Origin: Chryseobacterium sp. ON_d1
GTDB lineage: Bacteria > Bacteroidota > Bacteroidia > Flavobacteriales > Weeksellaceae
DNA length: 64,000 nt
Assembly (NCBI RefSeq): GCF_006829085.1
Contig: NZ_BJTC01000002.1
Span: 372,001 to 436,000, forward strand
Reading direction: 5' to 3'
Shown: in pieces, positions 41,180 through 50,213 of the stretch
How the letters are laid out: every line of letters begins with the position of its first letter
Position numbering within the stretch: position 1 is the stretch's first letter
Program-made: the position numbers and the translations under genes
The notes under the pieces: model-generated
What the model was told of the DNA's origin: nothing
The model's database searches: none
The model's input: the letters and a program-made list of their open reading frames with translations, nothing else

Positions 41180-42163
41180 ATGAAATACATCAAACAATCA
41201 GTATTGTTGCTGGCTTCAACAATAGTTTTAATGTCCTTTTCGGATCACCATGACAAGGATAAAAGAGAGAAAAAAGAGTCATCTAAGACACAAACTTCAA
41301 CCAAAAAATACTGGCCTAACGGGGCACAGCTGGTCATCTCAGTTTCTATGCAGTTTGAAACAGGCGGACAGCCTGAGGGCGCTGAAAGTCCATTCAGTGG
41401 AACTCCTCTTCCCAAAGGACAGCCGGATCTTCCCGCAGAAAGCTGGTACCGGTATGGTGGAAATGAAGGAATTTACCGAATGCTGGATTTATGGAAAAAA
41501 TATGACATCAAAGTAACTTCCCATGTGGTGGGAACAGCAGCTGAAAGATATCCTGAAGTTGCAAAAGCCATTGCAAAAGGAGGTCATGAAATTGCTGCTC
41601 ACGGCATTGCCTGGGACAATCAATGGAATAAAAGTTATGCTGATGAGCTTAATTTTGTAAAACAGGGAGTAGATGTTGTTGAAAAGATTACCGGTCAGAA
41701 AGCAGTAGGTTATAACTGTAATTGGCTGAGAAGAGGTCCGAATACGCTTAAAGTATTACAGGAGCTGGGTTTTTTATATCATATAGATGATCTGAGTCAT
41801 GATGAGCCTTTTATTACAAAGGTAAAGGAGAAAAATTTTGTAGTCATTCCCTATACGTTACGCAACAATGATATCGTTACTATAGAAGGAAAGCATTGGA
41901 GTCCGGATCAGTTTCTGGCACAGCTGAAATTTGAATTCGACCGTCTTTATGAAGAGGGAACTTCCAAAAGAAGAATGATGAGCATCAGTTTTCATGACAG
42001 AATTAGTGGAACTCCGGCAATGGTACATGCGATGGAAGAATTCATCAGATATACCAAAGAAAAGCAGGGCGTTGTCTTTATGAGAAAAGATGATATTGCC
42101 AGAATGGTGATGAATGATCCTGATACTCCGGTTGATAACAGTGAAGAAAAGTTTAATAAGTAA
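41180..42163 (+). CDS. secreted polysaccharide-deacetylase-family protein
   Basis: A 327-residue protein from the ATG at 41180, with an N-terminal hydrophobic segment (IKQSVLLLASTIVLMSFS) that may be a signal peptide or lipobox-free anchor. Residues ~60-290 have the NodB homology fold: SVSMQFETGGQ in place of the first Asp motif, VTSHVVGTAAERYPE, GGHEIAAHGIAWDNQ with the metal His residues, and GYNCNWLRRGPNT. The order resembles the PuuE/allantoinase-like subgroup more than chitin deacetylases. It may deacetylate an envelope or nutrient glycan, or hydrolyse an amide. The divergent AraC gene probably controls it, and DoxX follows. Confidence 0.85.
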   Translation: MKYIKQSVLLLASTIVLMSFSDHHDKDKREKKESSKTQTSTKKYWPNGAQLVISVSMQFETGGQPEGAESPFSGTPLPKGQPDLPAESWYRYGGNEGIYRMLDLWKKYDIKVTSHVVGTAAERYPEVAKAIAKGGHEIAAHGIAWDNQWNKSYADELNFVKQGVDVVEKITGQKAVGYNCNWLRRGPNTLKVLQELGFLYHIDDLSHDEPFITKVKEKNFVVIPYTLRNNDIVTIEGKHWSPDQFLAQLKFEFDRLYEEGTSKRRMMSISFHDRISGTPAMVHAMEEFIRYTKEKQGVVFMRKDDIARMVMNDPDTPVDNSEEKFNK

Positions 42164-42171
42164 TAAGTAAA

Positions 42172-42278
42172 GAAGCTGGGGGCTGGAGGAAGGGAGTTAT
42201 TGAAACGATAAACACAGTAAAAGTGAATCATAGATATCTATACCTTCCCGCATCCCGCATCCCGCTTCCCTCTTCCAT
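42172..42278. repeat. heptamer-built inverted repeat, GC-type
   Basis: The right arm is five 7-nt units CTTCCCG-CATCCCG-CATCCCG-CTTCCCT-CTTCCAT (42244-42278; the run is hyphenated by unit). The left arm (42172-42196) is GAAGCTG, GGGGCTG, GAGGAAG, GGAG. The arms are partly complementary (GGAGGAAGGGAG with CTTCCCTCTTCC). It fills the gap between the deacetylase stop and the DoxX start. Confidence 0.6.
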
Positions 42279-42294
42279 TCTAAAAAATGCCTTT

Positions 42295-42684
42295 ATGAAT
42301 AATACAAAAACAGCCTATTTTTTCCTTCGTGTGTCGATGGGAATCAATTTTTTAGGACACGGTTTGGTCCGACTGGTAAAATTACAGGACTTTGCCTCAG
42401 GAATGATGAAAGGTTTTGAGAGCAGCTGGCTTCCACAGCCATTGGTACACCTGTTTGGTGTTACGCTCCCCTTTCTCGAATTTACATTAGGTCTGCTGTT
42501 GATCATTGGTTTTAAAACCCGTATTGCGGCTATGGCCGGGGCCTCCCTGATTATCCTGCTCCTTTTTGGAAGCAGTACCGTTGAAAACTGGGAAGTGATG
42601 GGAATTCAGATGATCTATGCAGGTCTGTTCTATATTCTGATCAGCAGAATTGAGGATAATTACATGGCTTTGGATCGGAAATAA
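42295..42684 (+). CDS. DoxX-family membrane protein
   Basis: A 129-residue protein from the ATG at 42295 (MNNTKTAYFFLRVSMGINFLGHG); the longer frame from 42223 reads through a repeat element. It has four membrane helices typical of small DoxX proteins, with GHGLVRL after the first and FLEFTLGLLLIIGFKTRIAAM in the third. DoxX proteins are inner-membrane components often linked to sulfur or quinone redox systems; the role here is unknown. It may share a transcript with the deacetylase upstream, with a heptamer repeat in between. Confidence 0.85.
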   Translation: MNNTKTAYFFLRVSMGINFLGHGLVRLVKLQDFASGMMKGFESSWLPQPLVHLFGVTLPFLEFTLGLLLIIGFKTRIAAMAGASLIILLLFGSSTVENWEVMGIQMIYAGLFYILISRIEDNYMALDRK

Positions 42685-43160
42685 AAAATCAGTAAGGCTG
42701 AAAAAGTAAAAAATTATATCTGATTATTATAAAGTTGTCTAAACATTACCCAACCACAAAAGTCACAAAAGGTTTCATTTTAAACACACAGGTTCTCTTA
42801 AGTAAGTTTAAAATGATACTGCAAAAAAGCTCACATAAGATGAAAAAGATTTTCACAAAATTTAGGTGTACTTATTACGCATAAGGTTTGTCCTGAAAAA
42901 ACTGAAGTGTTTAAAACTTTTGTGACTTTTGACTTCGTTGAATCTTCGATCTGTGGTTAAAATATTAATTCAATGCTTTATTTTTACTTTCTCAGCCTAA
43001 TTATTTTGCTGCTTTTTTACATTGTTCAGAGATTATGTTACAACTTGCATAGATTCAGTTACCTTGTTTTTATAATTATGTCCGAATTTTGTATCAGAAA
43101 TAAAGCAACTGAAAGTATTGAATTTATTTTCAGTGAAATAGCTAACCCTCAAAATGAATA
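42685..43160. other. intergenic region with repeat element
   Basis: About 475 bp. The left part is a repeat element with inverted ends at 42752-42958. The right part has a 62-codon frame (42973-43161) that I do not support. Nothing else is seen. Confidence 0.55.
42752..42958. repeat. ~200-bp element with imperfect terminal inverted repeats
   Basis: CAAAAGTCACAAAAG (42757-42771) is repeated in perfect inverse at 42917-42931, and TTTTAAACAC (42778-42787) in perfect inverse at 42907-42916. The outer ends AACCAC and GTGGTT also match. No coding sequence lies inside, as in a decayed non-autonomous element. Confidence 0.6.
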
Positions 43161-44099
43161 ATGATGCAAACTATATTGGGAGCCAATGGCCAGATTGGTG
43201 AAGAACTGGCAAGAGAACTGAAGAGAAACTATACTTCAGATATCCGTATTGTGAGCAGAAATGCTAAAAAAGTAAATGATACTGATACTGTGTTCTCAGC
43301 AGATTTATCAGACAGACAACAGGCGATAGAAGCAGTAAAAGGAAGTGAAATTGCTTATTTCACTCTTGGACTTCCTATGGATACCGAGTTATGGGAAAAG
43401 CAATTTCTACTCATTGTAAAAAACATTATTGAAGCCTGTAAAATCAATGGGACAAAACTGGTTTTTTTTGATAACACCTATATGTATCCTCAAAATAATG
43501 AGATTCTGACGGAACAAACCCGTTTTGATCCTCTAGGAAGAAAAGGACTCGTAAGAAAACAGATGGCCGAAATGCTTTTAAAAGAAATGAAAGCCGGAAC
43601 CATAGAAGCCGTTATCTGCAGAGCTCCTGAATTTTATGGTCCGGGAAAAACGCAAAGTATTACCAATACTCTTATTTTCAACGCTATTAAAGATGATAAA
43701 AAACTAAAGGTTCCTTTGAGGGATGATAAAATCAGAAGCCTGATCTGGACGCCTGATGCGAGCCGTGCAACTGCTCTGATCGGAAACACACCAGACGCCT
43801 ATGGACAGACATGGCATTTGCCTGTAGATGATCATAAGCTGAACTACAAGGAATTTATTGCTTTGGCTTCTCAGGTTTATGGAAAAGAATTCAGGTATTC
43901 TGTAATCCCGAAACTGCTTTTTGCAATAGGATCTTTATTCAGCAAAAATGCAAAAGAGCTATTGGAACTGCTTCCGAGATATCAATATAATAATCTTTTT
44001 GATGATTCAAAATTCAGAAAGAGATTCCCAGAATTTGCGATAACGTCTTACAGACAAGGAATTGAAAAGATTAAAAAAGAACAGCAATCCGCAAAATAA
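43161..44099 (+). CDS. NAD(P)-binding epimerase/dehydratase-like protein
   Basis: A 312-residue atypical/extended SDR. The Rossmann motif is GANGQIGEELAREL (GxxGxxG, about residues 7-13), followed by SADLSDRQQAIEAVKGSEIAYFTLGL. Later parts are LVFFDNTYMYPQ, KGLVRKQMAEMLL, ICRAPEFYGPGK and LIWTPDASRATALIG. The usual Tyr-x-x-x-Lys is not evident. It may act on a nucleotide sugar or flavonoid-like ketone, or be non-catalytic. The AraC gene follows 92 bp downstream in the same direction and may control it. Confidence 0.82.
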   Translation: MMQTILGANGQIGEELARELKRNYTSDIRIVSRNAKKVNDTDTVFSADLSDRQQAIEAVKGSEIAYFTLGLPMDTELWEKQFLLIVKNIIEACKINGTKLVFFDNTYMYPQNNEILTEQTRFDPLGRKGLVRKQMAEMLLKEMKAGTIEAVICRAPEFYGPGKTQSITNTLIFNAIKDDKKLKVPLRDDKIRSLIWTPDASRATALIGNTPDAYGQTWHLPVDDHKLNYKEFIALASQVYGKEFRYSVIPKLLFAIGSLFSKNAKELLELLPRYQYNNLFDDSKFRKRFPEFAITSYRQGIEKIKKEQQSAK

Positions 44100-44152
44100 T
44101 CCTTTTAAAATAAGTAACTTAGAAACACCATCACCACAACCGAAAGGGAAAT

Positions 44153-44177
44153 ATTCTCTTCCTTTGGAGGGGTGGTA
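44153..44177 (+). repeat. partial copy of the 57-bp dispersed repeat
   Basis: The segment with CCTTTGGAGGGGTGG matches the core of the 57-bp repeats at 49994-50050 and 59818-59874. It lies directly upstream of the AraC gene at 44192. Confidence 0.4.
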
Positions 44178-44191
44178 AAAAAAGAAATAAA

Positions 44192-45100
44192 ATGAAAACT
44201 CCTGAAAAAGTATCCTCGATCACAGCATTGCATAAGTATCTGAACCTGAAAAGGCCTTCACATCCTTTAATCAGTGTATTTGATTTTAATGAGGTGAATA
44301 TTGATCCTGAAACGATCCTGAGTTCAGTAACTACAGATTTTTACGTAGTTTCCATTAAAAAAGACTGTGCAGGGAGATGCAAATACGGGCAGCATTATTA
44401 TGACTTTGAAGATGGGATTATGTATTTTATTGCTCCTCATCAGGTATTGCAGTTTGAAGACATTCTGCTTTCTGAGGTAAGAGGAAATGTACTGGTTATT
44501 CATCCGGATTTTCTGCAGGGATATCCGTTAGCTTCCACAATAAAAGATTATGGTTACTTTTCATATACTGCCAATGAAGCACTGTACCTCTCGGAAAAAG
44601 AAGAAAAATCTGTAACGGATATCCTTGATAATATCAGCAGGGAAATTGAAGCCAATATGGATGGTTTTACCCAGGATTTACTGGTTTCAAATATAGACTT
44701 GCTGTTGAAATACTGTGACAGATTTTACAACCGTCAGTTTTTAACCCGAAAAAAGGTAAACCATGATCTTCTGACCCAGCTTGAAAGTTTACTGGATGAT
44801 TATTTTAAAAATGAAAAGCTGCTGATAGACGGAATTCCTACGGTACAATTTGTGGCAGCTCAGATGAATATCAGCCCCAATTATCTGAGCGATATGCTAA
44901 GAATTCATACAGGACAGACTACCCAGCAGCATATTCAGAACAGAGTGATTGATAAGGCAAAAGAACTGCTGTCAACTACTGCAATGTCTGTTTCTGAAAT
45001 TGCGTATAACTTAGGATTTGAGCATCCCCAGTCCTTTCATCGTTTATTTAAAAACCAGACTGCTGTTTCTCCCCTGGAATTCAGAAAATCTTTTAATTGA
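44192..45100 (+). CDS. AraC-family transcriptional regulator
   Basis: A 302-residue protein. Residues ~1-180 are an effector domain like that of the regulator at 1292 (TALHKYLNLKRPSHPLISVFD, then GIMYFIAPHQVLQFED and ILLSEVRGNVLVIHPDFL). Residues ~200-302 are the AraC DNA-binding part: QMNISPNYLSDMLRIHTGQTT and MSVSEIAYNLGFEHPQSFHRLF with SPLEFRKSF at the end. A truncated DJ-1/PfpI gene follows 7 bp after the stop, so the intact ancestor may have been an operon of regulator and DJ-1-like protein. Confidence 0.9.
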   Translation: MKTPEKVSSITALHKYLNLKRPSHPLISVFDFNEVNIDPETILSSVTTDFYVVSIKKDCAGRCKYGQHYYDFEDGIMYFIAPHQVLQFEDILLSEVRGNVLVIHPDFLQGYPLASTIKDYGYFSYTANEALYLSEKEEKSVTDILDNISREIEANMDGFTQDLLVSNIDLLLKYCDRFYNRQFLTRKKVNHDLLTQLESLLDDYFKNEKLLIDGIPTVQFVAAQMNISPNYLSDMLRIHTGQTTQQHIQNRVIDKAKELLSTTAMSVSEIAYNLGFEHPQSFHRLFKNQTAVSPLEFRKSFN

Positions 45101-45107
45101 TTGTACC

Positions 45108-45214
45108 ATGATAAAAAAATACTGCTGATCGTAACGAATGTAGATCAATATGCCAGTGGTAACCTTAAAACAGGATTATGGCTGAGCGAGCTTACCCATA
45201 TTTACCAAAAATAA
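45108..45214 (+). pseudogene. truncated DJ-1/PfpI-family gene
   Basis: After the ATG at 45108 the frame is shifted by one base; in the shifted frame the sequence reads DKKILLIVTNVDQYASGN then LKTGLWLSELTHIYQK and stops at 45212-45214. This is the N-terminal strand-helix start of DJ-1/PfpI (class I glutamine-amidotransferase-like) proteins, whose usual length is ~200-230 residues. The remainder is missing; a repeat element begins ~50 bp further on. It sits 7 bp after the AraC gene. Confidence 0.7.
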
Positions 45215-45495
45215 AGACTAACAATGATATATTTAAAATTCTTTAGAATAATGCAAGAAATAAAACGCAAAGTTTTAATGGTTTCAGATTTTTACTAAAA
45301 ATGAGTATTAATACGATCAATAGATCCTAATTATTGATTTTCCCCCATGATTTCTCAGATTCAAGTAAAACATTAAAATCTTTGCGTTAGTTATCGGTAT
45401 GCTTAGAAAAATCAATGCAATTGATTCAGGTTTTGTTTCCTTAAAATATTAAAAGTCAGCATAATATAGCTTTGTGTTAAAATATGCTTGTCTTC
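45215..45495. repeat. intergenic element with inverted ends
   Basis: AACGCAAAGTTTTAATG (45264-45280) is repeated in inverse, with one inserted base, at 45371-45388. The ~90-nt interior is AT-rich and non-coding. It may have replaced the 3' part of the DJ-1/PfpI gene. The rest of the gap to 45495 shows nothing. Confidence 0.55.
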
Positions 45496-47013
45496 TTATG
45501 ATAAAAATGATTTTATTATTGTCACCAGACTCATCAGGATCACCACTATTCCCACTACCACAAACATTTTCTTTGTCGGAAGTTTTGAGGTCAGCATCGC
45601 AGAAAACGGAGCTGTAAAAACACCACCCAGCAAAAGCCCTAAAACAATATTCCAGTGATGGATACCAATGGTAAAAATGAAGGTAACCGCGCTTGTTATG
45701 GTCAGCAAAAACTTGGCAACGGTAGAGCTTCCCACTACATAACGGGGAATCCTTCCCTCTTTGATCAGGGTTCCGGTTACCAATGGTCCCCATCCCCCTC
45801 CTGCAAAGGAATCTATAAAACCTCCCGCCAGTCCCAATACTCTGAGATTAGTCCTTCGTTTGGTTTTGATGAATCCCGACTTTTTATCTTTGAATGCATT
45901 TTTTAAGATATTGATTCCAAGATACAGGGTGTAGCAGGCAATAATTGGCTTTACAATATGCGCATAATGTTCCCCATAATGAGACAGGGTTAAAGCTCCG
46001 ATGACAGAACCCACAATAGCCAATGGAAAAAGTACCCACACCATTTTTTTATTCACATTTCCCAATTTATAATGACTGAAACTTCCGGCTGCAGTAGTAA
46101 AAGATTCTGCAGAATGAATGCTTGCACTCACAACAGGTGGCGGAACATTCAGCAGTAAAAGAATGGTGGTGCATATAACACCATACCCCATTCCCATAGA
46201 TCCCGCAACAATCTCTGCCATAAAACCTGCAAACAGCATCCAGTAAAAAATATGACCATCTTTATTCAGAAAATACTGGATATCACCGGCAAGATTGAAC
46301 TGATACACGACAAGTCCGAATAGTCCGAAAAGAAGTAAAACACCAATGATGGCCAGATAAATATTAGCTTTTCTCTGGGCTGTTTTGGTGATACTGATCA
46401 GTTTTTCAATTTCCATATCCGGTTTTGAAGAAACTTTTCCCTCAGACAGGTATTCTGTTGTAATTTTATTAAGCTGTTTTACCTTATAATTAAAATCTCC
46501 GGTCAGCTGATTACGGATGTGCTGCATATTATCCAATACATGGTCCATTTCATCAGGAATCACCTCAGTAAAAGTTTCTCTTAATCTTTTAGCAATGGTC
46601 GGAGATTTTCCGTTGGTGGAAATAGCTATTTTGAGACTTCCTTTTTTGACAATGGAACCTAAATAAAAATCACAGAGATCAGGCTTATCTGCAATATTGA
46701 CCAGTACACTTTTTTCCTGTGCTTTTTCCCTGATTTCTCCTGCCAGTTCAACATCATTCACTGCAATAATGGCAAGATCTGTGTCATTAAAATCATAGTC
46801 GTTATACGCTCTTTCGTGGAGAGTTATATTGGAAAACTGATTTTGTAAAATCCTGACCTCAGGAATGATTTCTTTGGCCACCAGTCTGATGGAGGTTTCG
46901 GGTGAATTGCCTAAAACAGATTCCAGCTTTTCGAGAGCAACGTTGCCACCGCCGATGATCAGCAGTGACAGGTTTTCAAGTTTTAAAAATATGGGATATA
47001 ATGAATTACTCAT
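45496..47013 (-). CDS. fusion: siroheme dehydrogenase (Met8/CysG-N) + TSUP transporter
   Basis: A 505-residue two-part protein. Residues 1-~200 are a precorrin-2 dehydrogenase/ferrochelatase of the Met8p type: LLIIGGGNVALEKLE, AYNDYDFNDTDLAIIAVND, and KGSLKIAISTNGKSPTIAKRLRE (hyphen-free parts under 20 each in the usual order). Residues ~215-505 are a TauE/SafE (TSUP) transporter with about eight or nine helices: MAEIVAGSMGMGYGVI, SIHSAESFTTAAG and GGFIDSFAGGGWGPL. It probably makes siroheme for CysI and moves a sulfur anion (sulfate in or sulfite out). No other sulfate transporter is in the cluster. It starts 5 bp after the TonB receptor stop. Confidence 0.92.
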   Translation of the reverse strand: MSNSLYPIFLKLENLSLLIIGGGNVALEKLESVLGNSPETSIRLVAKEIIPEVRILQNQFSNITLHERAYNDYDFNDTDLAIIAVNDVELAGEIREKAQEKSVLVNIADKPDLCDFYLGSIVKKGSLKIAISTNGKSPTIAKRLRETFTEVIPDEMDHVLDNMQHIRNQLTGDFNYKVKQLNKITTEYLSEGKVSSKPDMEIEKLISITKTAQRKANIYLAIIGVLLLFGLFGLVVYQFNLAGDIQYFLNKDGHIFYWMLFAGFMAEIVAGSMGMGYGVICTTILLLLNVPPPVVSASIHSAESFTTAAGSFSHYKLGNVNKKMVWVLFPLAIVGSVIGALTLSHYGEHYAHIVKPIIACYTLYLGINILKNAFKDKKSGFIKTKRRTNLRVLGLAGGFIDSFAGGGWGPLVTGTLIKEGRIPRYVVGSSTVAKFLLTITSAVTFIFTIGIHHWNIVLGLLLGGVFTAPFSAMLTSKLPTKKMFVVVGIVVILMSLVTIIKSFLS

Positions 47014-47018
47014 CCTGA

Positions 47019-49895
47019 TTACAGTTTTAAGTCATAGGTAAAAGCCACATAATACAACCCTCCGATTTCTGGACCTGCTGCATACTGAAAGTAACGGCGG
47101 TTCAGTAAATTGGTGGCTCCAATCTTAATATTGGCATGGATTTCAGGCAGCTTCCATGTAGCCTGTGCATCAATGGTATAATAAGCCGGAATTTCTCCGG
47201 ATGCTAAAGGGCTTTCCCACATAAAACTGCTCTGCCATCTTGCTACAAGGGTAAATCCTATATTTTTAACAATCTCTCTGTTTCCTACACTTACATTCAC
47301 CATCCATTTCGGCGTGTTGAAAGCAGTGATAAACAGGTCCGAAGAATTGCTGGAAGCCAGATCATTGTAGGAAACATTGGTATTGACATTATAGTTTCCT
47401 ATAATATTATAACGGATTCCCAGGGATGTTCCGTAACTTTTGTAAGTACTGTTGCTGTTGGTATAAACTCTGTATCGGTCCTGTTTGCTTCGGTCCAGCA
47501 TTGCAAGTACAGCTGTATTGCTTCCTACCTGACTGTTTTTAGGAACAGCCACTTCTACCTGACCAAGGAACCCTTCATAGATGTTGTAATAAAAATCCCA
47601 GTCCAGCACCAGTTTATTATTGAAAAAAGTAGACTTATATCCTATTTCAAATGAATTGATCTTTTCCGGCTGTAATTTTTGCAGGTTGGCTACTGTTAAA
47701 AGCTGCTTGTTATCCTGAGCTGCCTGAGCCTGGGTTTTTCCTGCATCAACATCAGCGTTTACTGCTGAGGTAAATTTATCGATGGACGCCAGTGTATAAG
47801 AGTTTTCAAGATAGCCCAATCCGTCATTTACTTTTGAAAGACCTCCCACTCTTCTTACATTTCCGTTATTCACAAATGAAAGTGCTTCAAATAAAGATGG
47901 AAAACGGTATCCGTTCTGAAAAGACGCCCGGAAATTATGTTCTTTAACCGGAGAATAAACAACACTTATCCTGGGATTCAGTTTAGCGTCGAATTCAGGA
48001 TTTCTGTCAACACGTAGCGCTGCATTGATTTTTAATTTATCATCAAAAAAAAGCTTGGTAACCTGTGCAAAAATCCCATATTTCTGATAAATAACGTCTT
48101 TTCCAAAGGTTCCATTGGCTAAAGGAATATTTCTTTCATTCACCGGACGGTTAAAATCAACAAAATTATTTCCATCCGGAGTAATGCTGTACAATCGGTA
48201 ATCTATACCGGCAAGGAGATTGAATATCTTCACAAGCCTGCTGAAATCGTAAGTAAGTTCTCCCTGGTAGAAGCGGGATTTCTGTTCAAGCTTGGCTCCT
48301 CCTGTTGCCGGAGCACCGGCAACCCCTGCATTCGCTGAATCCCAGTTATTGATGCCGATGATGGTGTTCTTTAACTGTTCAAAAGCTGCAGTTCCCGGTA
48401 CAGCCCTGTTTTTATCAGCTTCCTGACGGGCAAGGATAAATGCATCATTAAGATTGGCTCCGGCATTGAGGCTGTTCTGAAGCGCAGTCTGGAATATATT
48501 TCTCCAGTTGGTATTGGAAAGATTCGTCAGATCCAGATTATCTGCTAAAGGTTTAAGGTTATAAGAATCTCCTGTATTTTCTATGGATACATAAGCTCTG
48601 AATGTTAATTCTTTTCCTGTCAGCTCCACTTTATGGTTCTGAACCGTGGCATTCTGTAAACGGATTTTATTTCCTCTCTGGAAAGTTCCATCCAGTAATC
48701 CATAACGGTATACATAAGATGTTCTCCACTGATCCCCAAAACGGTAGTATAATCCTGCATCAAACTTAATATTTTTTACATCAGGACTTACCAGATCTTT
48801 TTCCAGATATCCTGTCCTCGAAACGTTGAAGGTAGTAGGCTTCCCGTTATAATCCACTTTTACAGCTACACGGTTGTTTCTTTCATCACCATATTTATTC
48901 CAAAGATCTTCAGCCGGATTGTTCGCCAGAGCAAAGTTGGGATTGGCTGTAACCAGTGACCCCGGGTTCTGATCTGTCAGGTTGTTTGAGATCCAGTCTG
49001 TTCCGCTGAAGTAAGAGGCATTGACTTTAACGGCAAAATTTTTATTGATCACTTTTGCGAAGCGGATGGCACTTTCTCCCAGAGAACTTATTTTGTGGTT
49101 GACATTGTCTACATGATTGACGCCGCCTCTGAAATATACACTTATTCCTTCTGACGTAAAAGGATCTTTGGTCTGTAAGCTTGCCAGCCCATTGATGGCA
49201 TTCATACCGTACAATGCTGAAGCTGCACCCGGAGTGACCTCCATCGATTGAATATCCAGTTCGGTAGGACCTATCGCATTTCCCAGCGGTACTCCTAATG
49301 TTGCCGACTGTACATCTACTCCATCTACCAACTGCATGAAACGGAAATTATTAGGTGAATTGAATCCTCTTGAATTAGGGATTTTTAAAGTAAGGCTTGA
49401 GGTTAAAAGCTGAAGCCCCTTCACATTTTCCAGTGTTTCATAGAATGAGGCTGCCGGGCTTTCCCTGATGGTTTTAATATCAATTTTCTCAATCGCAATC
49501 GGTGATCTTAATATTTTTTCCGGAACTCTGGATGCAGAAATCACGACATCATCAATAATTGTATTTTGTGGGTTTAACCCTATTGTTATTTTGTTGGAAG
49601 GAGAAAGTATTTCAACAGTTTGACTCGTGAAGCCATCTTTTTGAACTACTACCCGGAACGGAATCGTAACTCTTGTTCTGAGCTTAAAGTTACCAAGGAG
49701 ATCCGTTAATGTGGTATCCTGTGTATTTTCGATCTGTATTTTTACAGAGTCGAGACCTTGGCGTGTGCCTGTATTTTTGATGCTTCCGCTGAGCTCTATA
49801 AGCTGCTGCTGTGCTTCTGCCAGGTTAAAAAATAGAAATGTGAATGCGATAATACCTGCTTTAGGCAGAAAATTTCCCTGCTTTTTGTTTTTCAT
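47019..49895 (-). CDS. TonB-dependent receptor in the sulfur cluster
   Basis: A 958-residue outer-membrane protein. The signal peptide ends near NLAEAQ (residue 29). Residues ~33-110 are a carboxypeptidase-regulatory-like domain (SGSIKNTGTRQGLDSVKI). The plug follows (~115-240): DDVVISASRVPEKILRSP and IESMEV-like MEVTPGAASALYGMNAING. The rest is a 22-strand barrel ending in TYDLKL. Such receptors import large or scarce substrates with TonB energy. Its place between CysI and the siroheme-TSUP gene suggests a sulfur-containing substrate, such as sulfate esters or sulfonates; this is inference. Confidence 0.93.
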   Translation of the reverse strand: MKNKKQGNFLPKAGIIAFTFLFFNLAEAQQQLIELSGSIKNTGTRQGLDSVKIQIENTQDTTLTDLLGNFKLRTRVTIPFRVVVQKDGFTSQTVEILSPSNKITIGLNPQNTIIDDVVISASRVPEKILRSPIAIEKIDIKTIRESPAASFYETLENVKGLQLLTSSLTLKIPNSRGFNSPNNFRFMQLVDGVDVQSATLGVPLGNAIGPTELDIQSMEVTPGAASALYGMNAINGLASLQTKDPFTSEGISVYFRGGVNHVDNVNHKISSLGESAIRFAKVINKNFAVKVNASYFSGTDWISNNLTDQNPGSLVTANPNFALANNPAEDLWNKYGDERNNRVAVKVDYNGKPTTFNVSRTGYLEKDLVSPDVKNIKFDAGLYYRFGDQWRTSYVYRYGLLDGTFQRGNKIRLQNATVQNHKVELTGKELTFRAYVSIENTGDSYNLKPLADNLDLTNLSNTNWRNIFQTALQNSLNAGANLNDAFILARQEADKNRAVPGTAAFEQLKNTIIGINNWDSANAGVAGAPATGGAKLEQKSRFYQGELTYDFSRLVKIFNLLAGIDYRLYSITPDGNNFVDFNRPVNERNIPLANGTFGKDVIYQKYGIFAQVTKLFFDDKLKINAALRVDRNPEFDAKLNPRISVVYSPVKEHNFRASFQNGYRFPSLFEALSFVNNGNVRRVGGLSKVNDGLGYLENSYTLASIDKFTSAVNADVDAGKTQAQAAQDNKQLLTVANLQKLQPEKINSFEIGYKSTFFNNKLVLDWDFYYNIYEGFLGQVEVAVPKNSQVGSNTAVLAMLDRSKQDRYRVYTNSNSTYKSYGTSLGIRYNIIGNYNVNTNVSYNDLASSNSSDLFITAFNTPKWMVNVSVGNREIVKNIGFTLVARWQSSFMWESPLASGEIPAYYTIDAQATWKLPEIHANIKIGATNLLNRRYFQYAAGPEIGGLYYVAFTYDLKL

Positions 49896-50213
49896 TTTTT
49901 CTTCATTTTTTAGGTTGAGAATGAAGCTGTCTGAATTTTTACTTCTATGATGAAAGTCTTCTATATTGTCTAATATTACAATTGAAGGGCTTAGAATTCC
50001 CCTCTTTTGGAGGGGTGGCGAAAATTCAAAGAATTTTTGACGGGGTGGTTTAAGCCATTAATAGTATTGCAGACTTCCATGATTCAAAAACTTCAAACAG
50101 CTTTGATTGTACTGTTATTTGAGAATCAACAACACATACACATTCGTCCGCTTAAATGAAGAGGTTGAGTTGTTTTGTTTTTTTTCAGATCATAATGAAA
50201 ATTAGCCATATAA
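49896..50213. other. intergenic region between cysI and the TonB receptor gene
   Basis: About 318 bp holding the 57-bp dispersed repeat at 49994-50050. The short minus-strand leader of the TonB gene may have its own promoter here; I see no clear match to the consensus and no gene. Confidence 0.5.
49994..50050 (+). repeat. 57-bp dispersed repeat, copy 1
   Basis: The sequence begins GAATTCCCCTCTTTTGG and ends TTTTTGACGGGGTGGTT. It contains short stems CCCCTC/GAGGGG and AAAATTC/GAATTTT. It is identical to the inverse of 59818-59874 at 55 of 57 positions by my count. Confidence 0.8.

Noticed and set aside
42973..43161. 62-codon plus-strand frame before the epimerase gene
   Set aside because: Hydrophobic then random composition. 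It lies next to a repeat element and covers the likely promoter of the epimerase gene.
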